A stretch of DNA of 64,000 nt from Proluteimonas flavola (GTDB lineage: Bacteria; Pseudomonadota; Gammaproteobacteria; Xanthomonadales; Xanthomonadaceae), in assembly GCF_021191705.1 (NCBI RefSeq), contig NZ_JAIWPU010000006.1:1-64000 (forward strand), read 5' to 3'. Under the pieces are notes generated by a model, which did no database searches, was not told where the DNA came from, and worked only from the letters and a program-made list of their open reading frames with translations. Shown here in pieces: positions 28,616-37,896 of the stretch (positions within the stretch are counted from its first letter, which is position 1; each line of letters opens with the position of its first letter). The translations under genes and the position numbers were made by a program.

Positions 28616-29709
28616 TCGCGTTGCGCCGCACGTGGGCGGTCGCGCTGAAGGAACTGCGGCAGATGCGCCGCGACCGGATCAGCGTGCTGATGATCGTGAT
28701 GATTCCAGTCGTCGATCTGCTGTTGTTCGGTTATGCGATCAATTACAACCCGCGCAACCTGCACGCCGCGGTCGCCGACCAGGCGATGACCGCGACGTCG
28801 CGTGCCGCCGTGCTCGACATGACCGCCACCGGCATCGTCGCCGTGCGCGACGTCGCCGACGGCCCGCAGCAACTGGTCGACATGCTGCGTCGGGGCGAGG
28901 TGAGCGTGGGCATCGCCATACCGCCCGATTACGAACGTCGGCTCGCCGATGGCCGGCCTGCGGTGCAGGTCATGGTGGACGGCACCGACACGGTGGTGCA
29001 GGCCGCGGCGAACCAGCTCGCGCAGTTGCCGCTCGAAGGTCCGGGCGGAGCGCGCGCCAGCCGCGCGACGCCGCAGATCGAGGTCGTGAGTTTCTACAAC
29101 CCCGAGCGGCGCTCGGCGGTGAGCATCGTGCCCGGACTGATCGGCATCATCCTGACCATGACGATGATGATGTTCACCGCGATGGCGGCGGTGCGCGAGC
29201 GCGAGCGCGGCAACATGGAACTGCTGATCGCGACCCCGCTCAGCCGCACTGCGTTGATGGTCGGCAAGGTGCTGCCCTATGCGGTGATCGGCCTGATCCA
29301 GACCACGATGATCCTGGTGCTGGGCTTCTGGTTCTTCGACGTGCCGTTGCGCGGCAGCCTGGTCGACGTCTACATCGCCGCGATCCTGCTGATCTTCGCC
29401 AACCTGTCGATGGGGCTGCTGATCTCGAACTACACGAAGACCCAGTTCCAGGCGATCCAGGTCGCGATGCTGGTGTTTCTGCCGTCGATCCTGATCTCGG
29501 GCTTCATGTTCCCGTTCGCGGGCATGCCCGATGTCGTGCAATGGGGCGCCGAAGCGCTGCCCATGACCCAGTTCCTGCGCCTGATCCGTGGCGTGATGCT
29601 GCGCGGGGCCAGCATCTGGGAGCTGTGGCCGGCGATGCTGGCGCTGATGGCCTTCACCGCGGTCACGATGACGCTGGCGATCGCCCGGTTCCGCAAGCGC
29701 CTCGACTGA
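28612..29709 (+). CDS. ABC-2 type export permease (YbhS/YbhR-like)
   Basis: A 365-residue ABC-2 permease. A short cytosolic start precedes one helix (ISVLMIVMIPVVDLLLFGYA), a long extracytoplasmic loop (~45-175), then five helices with the family pattern (GLIGIILTMTMMMFTAMAAV; REREROGNMELLIATPLSRT-like region reading RERERGNMELLIATPLSRT; MFPFAGMPDVVQWGAEALP). Only one permease gene is present where E. coli has two, so it probably forms a homodimer. It ends 4 bases before the convergent miaB stop. It completes the tetR-hlyD-ATPase-permease cassette. Confidence 0.9.
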   Translation: MIALRRTWAVALKELRQMRRDRISVLMIVMIPVVDLLLFGYAINYNPRNLHAAVADQAMTATSRAAVLDMTATGIVAVRDVADGPQQLVDMLRRGEVSVGIAIPPDYERRLADGRPAVQVMVDGTDTVVQAAANQLAQLPLEGPGGARASRATPQIEVVSFYNPERRSAVSIVPGLIGIILTMTMMMFTAMAAVRERERGNMELLIATPLSRTALMVGKVLPYAVIGLIQTTMILVLGFWFFDVPLRGSLVDVYIAAILLIFANLSMGLLISNYTKTQFQAIQVAMLVFLPSILISGFMFPFAGMPDVVQWGAEALPMTQFLRLIRGVMLRGASIWELWPAMLALMAFTAVTMTLAIARFRKRLD

Positions 29710-29713
29710 CGGA

Positions 29714-31108
29714 TCAGTCCGCGCGATCCAGGCGGATGCGGCCGCGCAGCGAATTGCTCAGCGCCGCGGTGATCTCGACATCGACGAACTGGCCGATCAA
29801 GCGCGCCGGCGCCGGGAAGTTCACCGAGCGCATGTTCTCGGTCTTGCCGGTGAGCTCGGCCGGATCCTTGCGCGACGGGCCGTCGACCAGCACCGTCTGC
29901 ACGCTGCCGACCATGCGTTCGGAGATGCCGGCGGCGTAGGCATTGATATGCGCTTGCAGGCGCGACAGGCGCGCGTGCTTCTCTTCCTGGGTCACCGAGT
30001 CCTCGAGGTCCGAGGCCGGCGTGCCCGGGCGGCGCGAATAGATGAAGGAGAACGACTGGTCGAAGCCGACATCCTCGATCAGCTTCATCGTCTTCTCGAA
30101 ATCGGCGTCGGTCTCGCCGGGAAAGCCGACGATGAAGTCCGAAGAGATCGAGATGTCCGGGCGGACGGCGCGCAGCTTGCGGATCTTCTGCTTGAACTCC
30201 AGCGCGGTGTAGCCGCGCTTCATCGCCGACAGGATGCGGTCGCTGCCGGCCTGCACCGGCAGATGCAGGTAGTTCGCCAGTTGCGGTACGTCGCGATAGG
30301 CCTCGACCAGCGAGTCGGAGAACTCCAGCGGATGCGAGGTGGTGAAGCGGATGCGGTCGACGCCGTCGATCTCGGCGATGGCGCGGATCAGCAGGCCGAG
30401 ATCGGCGATGGCGCCGTCGCCCATATCGCCGCGATAGGCGTTGACGTTCTGGCCCAGCAGGTTGATCTCGCGTACGCCCTGGCCGGCGAGCTGCACCACT
30501 TCCACCAGCACGTCCTCGAACGGCCGGCTGATCTCGGTCCCGCGGGTGTAGGGCACCACGCAGAACGAGCAGTACTTCGAGCAGCCTTCCATGATCGACA
30601 CGAACGCGGTCGGGCCCTCGGCACGCGGTTCGGGCAGGCGGTCGAATTTCTCGATCTCGGGGAAGCTGATGTCGACCTGCGGCACGCCGGTCTCGCGCTT
30701 GGCCCGGATCAGCTCGGGCAGGCGGTGCAGGGTCTGCGGGCCGAACACCAGATCCACGTAGGGCGCGCGCTTGACGATCGCCTCGCCCTCCTGCGATGCG
30801 ACGCAGCCGCCGACGCCGATCAGCACCGGCTTGCCGCCCTGCTTGAGAGCCTTCCAGCGGCCGAGCTGGCTGAAGACCTTTTCCTGCGCCTTCTCACGGA
30901 TCGAGCAGGTGTTGACCAGCACGACGTCCGCCTCCTCGACGTTGTCGGTCAGTTCCAGACCATCGCTGGCGGCGAGCACGTCGGCCATCTTGGCCGAGTC
31001 GTACTCGTTCATCTGGCAACCGTGGGTCTGGATGTAAAGCTTTCCGCGCGGTGTGAAGGCGGGCGCAGCGGCGAGCGTGTCGCCGGCGTGGGAGGCGGTG
31101 TCGGTCAT
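29714..31108 (-). CDS. miaB: tRNA-2-methylthio-N6-isopentenyladenosine37 methylthiotransferase MiaB
   Basis: A 464-residue radical-SAM enzyme adding a methylthio group to i6A37 of tRNAs reading UNN codons. Seen: the N-terminal UPF0004 domain with three cluster cysteines ([35 protein letters not shown]), the radical-SAM motif in [18 protein letters not shown], and a C-terminal TRAM domain ([20 protein letters not shown]: core [17 protein letters not shown]). The ATG at 31108 ([10 protein letters not shown]) is chosen since codons upstream are not family-like. In many gammaproteobacteria miaB directly precedes phoH; here a four-gene export cassette in the opposite direction lies between them. 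Confidence 0.96.
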   Translation of the reverse strand: MTDTASHAGDTLAAAPAFTPRGKLYIQTHGCQMNEYDSAKMADVLAASDGLELTDNVEEADVVLVNTCSIREKAQEKVFSQLGRWKALKQGGKPVLIGVGGCVASQEGEAIVKRAPYVDLVFGPQTLHRLPELIRAKRETGVPQVDISFPEIEKFDRLPEPRAEGPTAFVSIMEGCSKYCSFCVVPYTRGTEISRPFEDVLVEVVQLAGQGVREINLLGQNVNAYRGDMGDGAIADLGLLIRAIAEIDGVDRIRFTTSHPLEFSDSLVEAYRDVPQLANYLHLPVQAGSDRILSAMKRGYTALEFKQKIRKLRAVRPDISISSDFIVGFPGETDADFEKTMKLIEDVGFDQSFSFIYSRRPGTPASDLEDSVTQEEKHARLSRLQAHINAYAAGISERMVGSVQTVLVDGPSRKDPAELTGKTENMRSVNFPAPARLIGQFVDVEITAALSNSLRGRIRLDRAD

Positions 31109-31301
31109 GGCGTTTCCGGGGCGCGGCGTTGAAGCGCTTCCCAACAGCGAAGCTGGTCGTCCGGGCCGGATGGCTGGAATGGGGCGGGCAGTGTACCGGG
31201 AAGCGCCGCGCCCGCGTCCTTGGGAGCATGCCGGATCACTGTCAGCGCCGTTCGCAATCAAGCACTTGGCAACCGTCGCGGAACATTGGACACTCCGCCT
31301 C

Positions 31302-32264
31302 GTGAAACGGAGATGGGGACTCATCGCGACACTCGGTCTGCTGGCGGCCTTTCCGGTTGCCGGCAGCACCCTGTATCGCTGCGATTCCGGCGACGGCATC
31401 CCGCAGTACGTCAGCAAGCGCGTCAGCGGCGCCAGTTGCCGGGTCGTCAGCAGTGCGCCCGCGGCGCCGCGTTCCGGCGGCACGCGTGCATCGCGCCCCG
31501 TGGCGGCAGCGTCCACGCCAGCCACGGCACCGGCGAACGTCGACAGCGGTGCACCGGCCACCTTCATGGGCGGCACGTCTTCGCCTGCGCCTGCGTCCAC
31601 AACGGCATCGTCCCGGCCGGTCGCGACGCCCACCGCAGCACCGACGCCGGCGCCGCGCGCGCAGCCGGGCGGCCACCAGCGTCGCCTGCAGCAGGGCCAG
31701 GTCTATTCGTATGTGAAGGACGGCGTGCGCCACTACAGCAGCAGCCGGCCGACCGGCGGTGCCCAGGTCGCCGCGGTGCGCACGATCCGCTACAGCTTCT
31801 TCGAGACCTGCTATGCCTGCGGCGCGGCGCCGGGCGTGAACTTCGGCAGCGTGCGGCTCAACGAGAACGCCTACCGCGACGAGGTCGCGCGGGCGTCGCG
31901 CGAGTTCGGCGTCGAGGAGGCGATCGTGCGCGCGATCATGCATGCCGAGTCCGCGTTCAACCCCAACGCGCTGTCGCGCGCCGGCGCGCAGGGCCTGATG
32001 CAGCTGATGCCGGCCACCGCGGCCCGGTTCGGCGTTGTCAACGCCTTCGACCCCGAACAGAACATCCGTGGCGGCGTCGAGTATCTCGCGTGGCTGCTGA
32101 AGCGCTTCAATGGCGATCTGACCCTGGCCGCGGCGGGTTACAACGCCGGCGAAGGCGCCGTACAGCGCCATGGCGGCATCCCGCCGTATGCCGAAACCCA
32201 GCGTTACGTGGTCCGGGTCGGAACGCTGGCCGATCGCTATCGCGGGCAGCTTGCGAGCAGGTGA
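31302..32264 (+). CDS. Lytic transglycosylase (SLT domain) with DUF4124-like N terminus
   Basis: A 320-residue exported peptidoglycan-cleaving enzyme. A GTG start at 31302 gives a basic start and hydrophobic signal ([20 protein letters not shown]). Residues ~22-50 ([17 protein letters not shown]) resemble DUF4124; a Pro/Ala/Thr-rich linker (~51-125) follows, then another short [11 protein letters not shown] element. The SLT domain (~200-310) has catalytic Glu216 in [35 protein letters not shown] and [11 protein letters not shown]. It produces 1,6-anhydromuramyl ends. No nearby secretion or flagellar genes point to a specialised role. Start codon moderately certain. Confidence 0.88.
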   Translation: MKRRWGLIATLGLLAAFPVAGSTLYRCDSGDGIPQYVSKRVSGASCRVVSSAPAAPRSGGTRASRPVAAASTPATAPANVDSGAPATFMGGTSSPAPASTTASSRPVATPTAAPTPAPRAQPGGHQRRLQQGQVYSYVKDGVRHYSSSRPTGGAQVAAVRTIRYSFFETCYACGAAPGVNFGSVRLNENAYRDEVARASREFGVEEAIVRAIMHAESAFNPNALSRAGAQGLMQLMPATAARFGVVNAFDPEQNIRGGVEYLAWLLKRFNGDLTLAAAGYNAGEGAVQRHGGIPPYAETQRYVVRVGTLADRYRGQLASR

Positions 32265-32297
32265 ACCGGCGGGCGCAACCGCCGGCGGCAAATCGAT

Positions 32298-32326
32298 TGT
32301 CGGTCGATTCAGGGTTCCGCTACACT
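32298..32326 (+). promoter_or_regulatory. Sigma-70 promoter of petABC
   Basis: TTGTCG (32298-32303) and TACACT (32321-32326) with the ideal 17-base spacer, about 95 bases before the petA ATG. Sequence match only. Confidence 0.6.
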
Positions 32327-32420
32327 CGGGCCTCTCTATAAGCGGCCATCCGTCCCACGCGGGCGAAAACGGTCCGCGGCAGCCAGTACGCAACAGCTAC
32401 CGAAGAGGGCGGGGTACCGG

Positions 32421-33056
32421 ATGGTCGATGAAGCGATGAGCGGACCTGATGGGGACGGTCCAGTCAATGAGGGGCGGCGCCGGTTCCTGACCGCCAGCAC
32501 CCTGGTCGTGGGCGCGGTGGGCGCGGGGGTGACCGCGATTCCGTTCATCAAATCCTGGAATCCCAGCGCCCGGGCCAAGCTCGCCGGCGCGCCGGTGACC
32601 GTGGACATCAGCGCGCTGCAGGAAGGCCAACGCCTGATCGCCGAGTGGCGCGGGCAGCCGATCTGGATCGTCAAGCGCTCCAAGGCGATCCTCGAGGCGC
32701 TGCCGACGCTCGACGGCATGCTCAAGGATCCCGAATCCAAGAAGCCCGAACAGCAGCCGGCCTATGTGCTGGAAGCGAACCCCGAACTGCGCTCGATCAA
32801 GCCCGACATCTCGGTGCTGGTCGGCCTGTGCACGCACCTGGGCTGCTCGCCGGAAATGGTCGCCGAGATCCGGCCGGCGCCGTTCGACGCCAACTGGAAG
32901 GGCGGCTACTTCTGCCCCTGCCACAAGTCGAAGTTCGACATGGCCGGCCGCGTCTACGACGGCGTGCCCGCCCCGACGAACCTGCTCGTGCCGCCGCACC
33001 ACTACGCCGACGACAATACGCTCGTCATCGGCGTCGATCCGGAGGGAGCCGCCTGA
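32421..33056 (+). CDS. petA: Ubiquinol-cytochrome c reductase iron-sulfur subunit (Rieske)
   Basis: A 211-residue Rieske protein of the cytochrome bc1 complex. The N terminus has a twin-arginine-like export signal (EGRRRFLTASTLVVGAVGAG) that also serves as membrane anchor. The 2Fe-2S cluster ligands are Cys137 and His139 (CTHLGC, 137-142) and Cys165 and His168 (CPCHKS, 165-170); the two other cysteines form the disulfide. The second motif reads CPCHKS rather than the commoner CPCHGS. Moves electrons from ubiquinol to cytochrome c1. It overlaps petB by one base (TGATG). Confidence 0.96.
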   Translation: MVDEAMSGPDGDGPVNEGRRRFLTASTLVVGAVGAGVTAIPFIKSWNPSARAKLAGAPVTVDISALQEGQRLIAEWRGQPIWIVKRSKAILEALPTLDGMLKDPESKKPEQQPAYVLEANPELRSIKPDISVLVGLCTHLGCSPEMVAEIRPAPFDANWKGGYFCPCHKSKFDMAGRVYDGVPAPTNLLVPPHHYADDNTLVIGVDPEGAA

Positions 33057-34315
33057 TGGCCAACGTCCTCGTCCGCGGCGCCCACGGCGTCTTCAACTGG
33101 GTCACCGAGCGGGCACCGGCATTGATGCCGATGTACCGCAAGCACATGACCGAGTACTACGCGCCGAAGAACTTCAACATCTGGTACATCTTCGGCGTGC
33201 TGTCGCTGGTGGTGCTGGTCAACCAGATCCTGACCGGCATCTTCCTGACGATGCACTACAAGCCGAGCGCGGCAGAGGCTTTCGCGTCGGTCGAATACAT
33301 CATGCGCGACGTGGAGTGGGGCTGGCTGATCCGCTACATGCACTCCACCGGCGCGTCGCTGTTCTTCATCGTCGTCTACATCCACATGTTCCGCGGCCTG
33401 ATGTACGGCAGCTACAAGAAGCCGCGCGAACTGGTGTGGATCCTCGGTATGCTGATCTACCTGGTGCTGATGGCCGAGGCCTTCCTCGGCTACGTGCTGC
33501 CGTGGGGCCAGATGTCGTTCTGGGGCGCGAAAGTCATCATCTCGCTGTTCGGCGCGATCCCGGTGATCGGCAACGGCCTGACCGAATGGATCATGGGCGA
33601 CTACCTGCCCAGCGACGCCACGCTCAACCGCTTCTTCGCCCTGCACGTCATCGCGCTGCCGCTGGTGCTGCTGCTGCTGGTCGTGCTGCATCTGGGCGCG
33701 CTGCACGAGGTGGGCTCGAACAATCCCGATGGCGTCGAGATCAAGAAGGGTCCGAAGGGCAACCGCTGGTCGTCGAGCGCCCCGGCCGACGGCATCCCGT
33801 TCCACCCGTACTACACGGTGAAGGACGGCTTCTACGTCTGCTTCTTCCTGATCATTGCCGCGTTCATCATCTTCTTCGCGCCCGCGTTCGGCGGCTGGTT
33901 CCTCGAGCACGACAACTTCACCGAGGCCAACCGCCTGGTGACGCCCGAACACATCAAGCCGGTCTGGTACTACACGCCCTACTACGCGATGTTGCGCGTG
34001 GTGCCGCACAAGCTCAGTGGCGTGCTGGTGATGTTCGGCGCGATCGCGATCCTGTTCCTGGTGCCTTGGCTGGACCGCTGCAAGGTGCGCTCGCACCGCT
34101 ACCGTGGGCCGATCACCAAGGTCATGCTCGCCCTGCTGGTGGTGTGCTTCGTGTGGCTGGGCAAGATCGGCGCCGGTCCCGGTACCGATCCGGTCGAGAC
34201 GATCATCGGCCGCGTGCTGACGTTCCTCTACTTCGCGTTCTTCATCACGATGCCGGTCTGGACCAGACTCGACCGGACCGAACCTGTGCCCGAACGGGTG
34301 ACGATGCATGACTGA
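33056..34315 (+). CDS. petB: Ubiquinol-cytochrome c reductase cytochrome b subunit
   Basis: A 419-residue cytochrome b, the membrane core of complex III with two b hemes and the Qo/Qi quinone sites. Eight hydrophobic helices are visible; GYVLPWGQMSFWGAKVI marks the Qo-region helix, HSTGASLFFIVVYIHMFRGL and FALHVIALPLVLLLLVVLHL carry heme-ligand histidines, and KPVWYYTPYYAMLR is the PEWY-like loop position where this protein reads PVWYY. Both neighbours overlap (petA by 1 base, petC by 8), so the three genes are coupled. Confidence 0.96.
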   Translation: MANVLVRGAHGVFNWVTERAPALMPMYRKHMTEYYAPKNFNIWYIFGVLSLVVLVNQILTGIFLTMHYKPSAAEAFASVEYIMRDVEWGWLIRYMHSTGASLFFIVVYIHMFRGLMYGSYKKPRELVWILGMLIYLVLMAEAFLGYVLPWGQMSFWGAKVIISLFGAIPVIGNGLTEWIMGDYLPSDATLNRFFALHVIALPLVLLLLVVLHLGALHEVGSNNPDGVEIKKGPKGNRWSSSAPADGIPFHPYYTVKDGFYVCFFLIIAAFIIFFAPAFGGWFLEHDNFTEANRLVTPEHIKPVWYYTPYYAMLRVVPHKLSGVLVMFGAIAILFLVPWLDRCKVRSHRYRGPITKVMLALLVVCFVWLGKIGAGPGTDPVETIIGRVLTFLYFAFFITMPVWTRLDRTEPVPERVTMHD

Positions 34316-35066
34316 CCACGCCTTCGCCCGCATGTTCTTCGCGCGCATCGCCATCGCCGCTCTTGGCCTGCTGCTGTCGTTCGGCGCATTCGCCGCCGCG
34401 GGGGGGGCGGTCGAACAGGCCGGCACCGACATCGGCGACCGCGCCTCGCTGCAGCGAGGCGCGCAGCTGTACATGAACTACTGCGCCGGCTGCCATTCGC
34501 TCAAGTTCATGCGCTACTCGCGCATGGCCGAGGACCTGGGGCTGACCGAGGACGAGGTGATGGACAACCTCAACCTCACCGGCGCGGCCTTCGGCGAACA
34601 CGTCATCTCGGCAATGCCGGCCGGGCAGGCGTCGCAATGGTTCGGCCAGGTGCCACCGGACCTGAGCCTGATCACCCGCGTGCGTGGCAGCGACTGGGTC
34701 TACACCTATCTCAAGTCGTTCTACCTCGACGAGACCCGTCCGCTGGGCTGGAACAACACGCTGTTCCCGAACGCCTCGATGCCCAACCCGCTGTGGGAGA
34801 TGCAGGGCCTGCAGCGTCCGGTGCACGAAGGGGTCGATGACATCGGCGAGCCGGTCGTCGCGCGCCTGGAACTGGGCAGCCCCGGCAGCCAGGACGCCCG
34901 CCAGTTCGACCAGACCGTCCGCGACATCACCACGTTCCTGGAATACGTCGGCGAGCCCGCCGCGCTCAAGCGCCAGCAGCTTGGCGTCTGGGTGCTGCTG
35001 TTCCTGACCCTGCTGACGTTCCTGGCCTGGCTGCTGAAGCAGGAGTACTGGCGCGACGTCCACTGA
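34308..35066 (+). CDS. petC: Cytochrome c1
   Basis: A 252-residue cytochrome c1 of the bc1 complex. A signal peptide (IAIAALGLLLSFGAFAAAGG) directs it to the periplasm; the heme-binding CAGCH follows (YMNYCAGCHSLKFMRYSRM), MPAGQASQWFGQVPPDLSL is in the middle, and a single C-terminal membrane anchor (GVWVLLFLTLLTFLAWLLKQ) precedes the short basic tail. The heme methionine ligand is probably in NASMPNPLW. It completes the petABC operon. Confidence 0.95.
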   Translation: MTDHAFARMFFARIAIAALGLLLSFGAFAAAGGAVEQAGTDIGDRASLQRGAQLYMNYCAGCHSLKFMRYSRMAEDLGLTEDEVMDNLNLTGAAFGEHVISAMPAGQASQWFGQVPPDLSLITRVRGSDWVYTYLKSFYLDETRPLGWNNTLFPNASMPNPLWEMQGLQRPVHEGVDDIGEPVVARLELGSPGSQDARQFDQTVRDITTFLEYVGEPAALKRQQLGVWVLLFLTLLTFLAWLLKQEYWRDVH

Positions 35067-35246
35067 CCGATCCCGCCCCCGGCACGCGCGGAACAGTTCC
35101 CGCATGCCGTCCGGCCCATTGCCGTGCGGCTCAGGGAAATGCGAGACTCGGGAAACCGCGACAACCGTCTGCGAGCAGCAGTCGGCGTCACCGGGCTGGC
35201 GGACTCCAGCCTCCGGACAGGCCGGGCGACGGCCGCGAGTGCATCC

Positions 35247-35867
35247 ATGCGAAACGTACTGACACTGTTTTCTTCTGTCGACGACGTGCTGTGTCATCGT
35301 GCACGCCTGGTGCTGGCCGCCAAGGGCGTGAGCTACGACATGGTGCCGGTGGACGCGCAGAATCCGCCCGAGGATCTGATCGACCTCAATCCCTACCACT
35401 CGGTGCCGACCCTGGTCGAACGCGAGCTGGTGCTCTACGCCGCAAGTGTGGTCAGCGAGTATCTCGACGAGCGCTATCCGCATCCGCCGCTGATGCCGGT
35501 CGATCCGCTGTCGCGGGCGCGCCTGCGCCTGGCGATGCTGCGCATCGAGCACGACTGGGTGCCGCAGGTGCAGGCCATCCAGATGGGCAACAAGGCGCAG
35601 GCCGAAAGCGGCCGCAAGCGCCTGAAGGAACTGGTGACCTCGGCGGTGCCGCTGTTCAAGGCCAGCAAGTTCTTCCTCAATCCGGAAATGAGCCTGGCCG
35701 ACTGCGCGGTCGCGCCGATCGTCTGGCGCCTGCAGGCGCTCGACGTCCCGCTGCCCAAGGACGGCGCCAAGGCGATCGAGGACTACGGCAACCGGATCTT
35801 CCGCAGCCCCGGCTTCGTCCGCAGCCTGACGCCGCAGGAGCGGCAACTGCGCGCGCTGCCTGATTGA
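35247..35867 (+). CDS. sspA: Stringent starvation protein A
   Basis: A 206-residue protein of the glutathione-S-transferase fold that binds RNA polymerase and affects stationary-phase and acid-stress gene expression. The thioredoxin-like half (MRNVLTLFSSVDDVLCHRAR) and the helical half (SLADCAVAPIVWRLQALDV) are clear. The ATG at 35247 begins the conserved N terminus. petABC-sspA-sspB is a common gammaproteobacterial order. About 180 bases separate it from petC, enough for its own promoter. Confidence 0.94.
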   Translation: MRNVLTLFSSVDDVLCHRARLVLAAKGVSYDMVPVDAQNPPEDLIDLNPYHSVPTLVERELVLYAASVVSEYLDERYPHPPLMPVDPLSRARLRLAMLRIEHDWVPQVQAIQMGNKAQAESGRKRLKELVTSAVPLFKASKFFLNPEMSLADCAVAPIVWRLQALDVPLPKDGAKAIEDYGNRIFRSPGFVRSLTPQERQLRALPD

Positions 35868-35933
35868 ACGGCAGCCGTCGCCAGTTCAGCCGTGCGCATC
35901 TGAGCAACGGAATGAACGGCTAGACTGTCGCGC

Positions 35934-36422
35934 ATGACGGACAGCATGCCCCCGATGACCAGCCATCGCCCGTACCTGCTGCGGGCGCTCTACGAATGGA
36001 TCGCCGACAACGGCATGACGCCGCACATCCTCGTCGACGCGCGGCAGCCGGGCGTGCGCGTACCGGCGCATGCGGTCAAGGACGGGCGCATCGTGCTCAA
36101 CGTCGCCGACCGCGCGGTCGGCCGCCTGGAAATGGACAACGACAGCGTGCGGTTCTCCGCGCGGTTCGGCGGTGTCAGCCAGTCGGTGCTGGTGCCGGTT
36201 GGCGCCGTGCTTGCGATCTACGCACGCGAGACCGGGCAGGGCATGGCGCTGCCGGAAGAGATCGCCGGCTCCGGCGAGCGGCGCGACGATGCGCAGGACA
36301 GCACGCCGTCGCTGCATACGGTCGAAGCCGACGGCAACGGCAATGCCGAAGGTCCCGACGATCCGCCGGATGGCGATACGCCGCCGGAACCGCGTCGCGG
36401 CCATCTGCGGGTCGTGAAGTAG
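35934..36422 (+). CDS. sspB: ClpXP adaptor SspB
   Basis: A 162-residue adaptor that delivers ssrA-tagged proteins to ClpXP. The substrate-binding domain (~10-110) includes RPYLLRALYEWIADNGMTPH and SVRFSARFGGVSQSVLVP; a flexible acidic middle follows, and the C-terminal ClpX-binding tail is RGHLRVVK. A TAGACT -10-like box lies at 35921-35926. It pairs with sspA, as usual. Confidence 0.94.
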   Translation: MTDSMPPMTSHRPYLLRALYEWIADNGMTPHILVDARQPGVRVPAHAVKDGRIVLNVADRAVGRLEMDNDSVRFSARFGGVSQSVLVPVGAVLAIYARETGQGMALPEEIAGSGERRDDAQDSTPSLHTVEADGNGNAEGPDDPPDGDTPPEPRRGHLRVVK

Positions 36423-36484
36423 GCGGCGGAAACTGTCGGAACGTCAGATCGCCAAAACGCCAGGCGATCCAGCACGCGCCCGGA

Positions 36485-36829
36485 TCATCGGTTGGTCCAG
36501 TGGATCGGCACCGCCTGCGGGCGGGTCGGGCCGCTGAAGGCGACCAGGTGTTCGCCGCGCAGCACCAGGTGGCCGATGTGGCGCTGCACGCCATCTTCCG
36601 AATACTCGAAGCGGAAGCTGCGTTCGACGCGCAGGCGGCCGTCGTCGCCGCGGCGCAGGCGCATCGAATGCGCGTGCACCGCCTGGTCCAGCCACTGCAC
36701 GCCTGCGCGTTCGCAGGCTTCGCGCCCGAGTTGTCCGGCGCGCTCGGCGGCCGCGCGGGCACCGCTCCACCACAGGAATGCGGCGAACGCGGCCAGCATC
36801 GCGAAGATCATCGTCGGAAAGTCGGGCAT
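36485..36829 (-). CDS. DUF3301 domain protein
   Basis: A 114-residue protein with one N-terminal membrane helix (PTMIFAMLAAFAAFLWWSGA) and a cytosolic part of the DUF3301 type (QLGREACERAGVQWLDQAVH, RRYxFEYS-like RSFRFEYSEDGVQRHIG). The family is common and uncharacterised in gammaproteobacteria. It is convergent with sspB and separated from nadC by the poly-G/poly-C region. The ATG at 36829 is the first start before the membrane helix; the longer frame upstream runs through the poly-G tract and is not credible. No function assigned. Confidence 0.82.
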   Translation of the reverse strand: MPDFPTMIFAMLAAFAAFLWWSGARAAAERAGQLGREACERAGVQWLDQAVHAHSMRLRRGDDGRLRVERSFRFEYSEDGVQRHIGHLVLRGEHLVAFSGPTRPQAVPIHWTNR

Positions 36830-36881
36830 GCGCGAACTGTGGCGGCGGGGCCGGCCGGTTACAAGTGCGGCGGCGATTCCT

Positions 36882-37005
36882 TGTGGGAGCGGGGGGGGGG
36901 GGCGGGGGGGGGGGGGGGCGGCGCGGGGGGGGCGGGGGGGGGGGGGGGGCGCGCGGGCAGCCGCGCCCCCCCCCCCCCCCCGCCCCCCCCCCCCCCGCTC
37001 CCACA
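36882..37005. repeat. Poly-G / poly-C tract with palindromic-repeat ends (copy 7, probable artefact)
   Basis: Begins TGTGGGAGC (36882-36890) and ends GCTCCCACA (36997-37005), the same ends as the palindromic repeat family. The interior is almost only G in the left half and almost only C in the right half. No other repeat copy looks like this; the real interior is probably a normal GCGCGC palindrome that was misread. Confidence 0.85.
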
Positions 37006-37023
37006 GGTGCACACGGTCCTGCG

Positions 37024-37896
37024 TCAGCCCGGCGGCGGGCCGAGCTTGAGCGACAGGTCGATCGCGTGGACGTGCTTGGTCAGGCCGCCGATCGAGACGT
37101 AGTCCACGCCGTCCCCGGCGATCGTGCGCAGGCCTTCGAGATCCACACTGCCGGAGACTTCCAGCGGAATGCGTCCGTCGTACGGCGCAGCGCGCGCGAT
37201 GCGCACGGCGTCGCGGCGCGTCTCTGCATCGAAGTCGTCGATCAGCACGCGGGTGCAGCCGGCATCGAGCGCGGCGCGCAGTTCGTCCAGCGTTTCCACT
37301 TCGATCACCAGCGGCAGGCCGGGCGACTGCGCGCGCGCCGACTTGACCGCCGCGGCGATGCCGCCGGCCGCGCGGACGTGGTTTTCCTTGAGCATCACCG
37401 TGTCGTAGAGGCCGATGCGGTGGTTGTGGCCACCGCCGACGCGCACCGCGTACTTCTGCGCCAGCCGCAGGCCGGGCAGGGTCTTGCGCGTATCGAGGAT
37501 GCGGGTGGCGGTGTCGGCGACCGCTGCGACGTGGCGCGCGGTGACGGTCGCGGTCGCGCTCAGCGTCTGCATGAAATTCAGCGAGGTGCGCTCGGCACTG
37601 ACGAGCGCGCGCGCGCGCCCCGCCAGCGTCGCGAGCACGGTGCCTGCGGCGACCTGGTCGCCCTCGTCGACGCGCCAGTCGATACGCACGCCGGGATCGA
37701 GCGCGCGATGGCAGGCGTCGAACCAGGGACGCCCGCAGACCACGGCGTCTTCCTTGCACAGCAGATGGGCGACATCGTCGCGATCGGGCAGCAGCGCCGC
37801 GGTGACGTCGCCGCTGCCGATGTCTTCGGCGAGCGCAGCCGCGACGTTGGCCGCGACCGCCGCGTGCGGAATGTCGAAGCGGCCGGTTCCGCTCAT
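37024..37896 (-). CDS. nadC: Nicotinate-nucleotide pyrophosphorylase (carboxylating)
   Basis: A 290-residue quinolinate phosphoribosyltransferase making nicotinate mononucleotide in de novo NAD synthesis. Seen: ALAEDIGSGDVTAALLP at the N terminus, ERTSLNFMQTLSATAT, DTRKTLPGLRLAQKYAVRVG (20), GGHNHR, VMLKENH, EVSGSVDLEGLRTIAGDGVD. Length fits. Its start overlaps the end of the Trm112-like gene upstream by 4 bases. nadA and nadB are not in the window. Confidence 0.96.
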   Translation of the reverse strand: MSGTGRFDIPHAAVAANVAAALAEDIGSGDVTAALLPDRDDVAHLLCKEDAVVCGRPWFDACHRALDPGVRIDWRVDEGDQVAAGTVLATLAGRARALVSAERTSLNFMQTLSATATVTARHVAAVADTATRILDTRKTLPGLRLAQKYAVRVGGGHNHRIGLYDTVMLKENHVRAAGGIAAAVKSARAQSPGLPLVIEVETLDELRAALDAGCTRVLIDDFDAETRRDAVRIARAAPYDGRIPLEVSGSVDLEGLRTIAGDGVDYVSIGGLTKHVHAIDLSLKLGPPPG

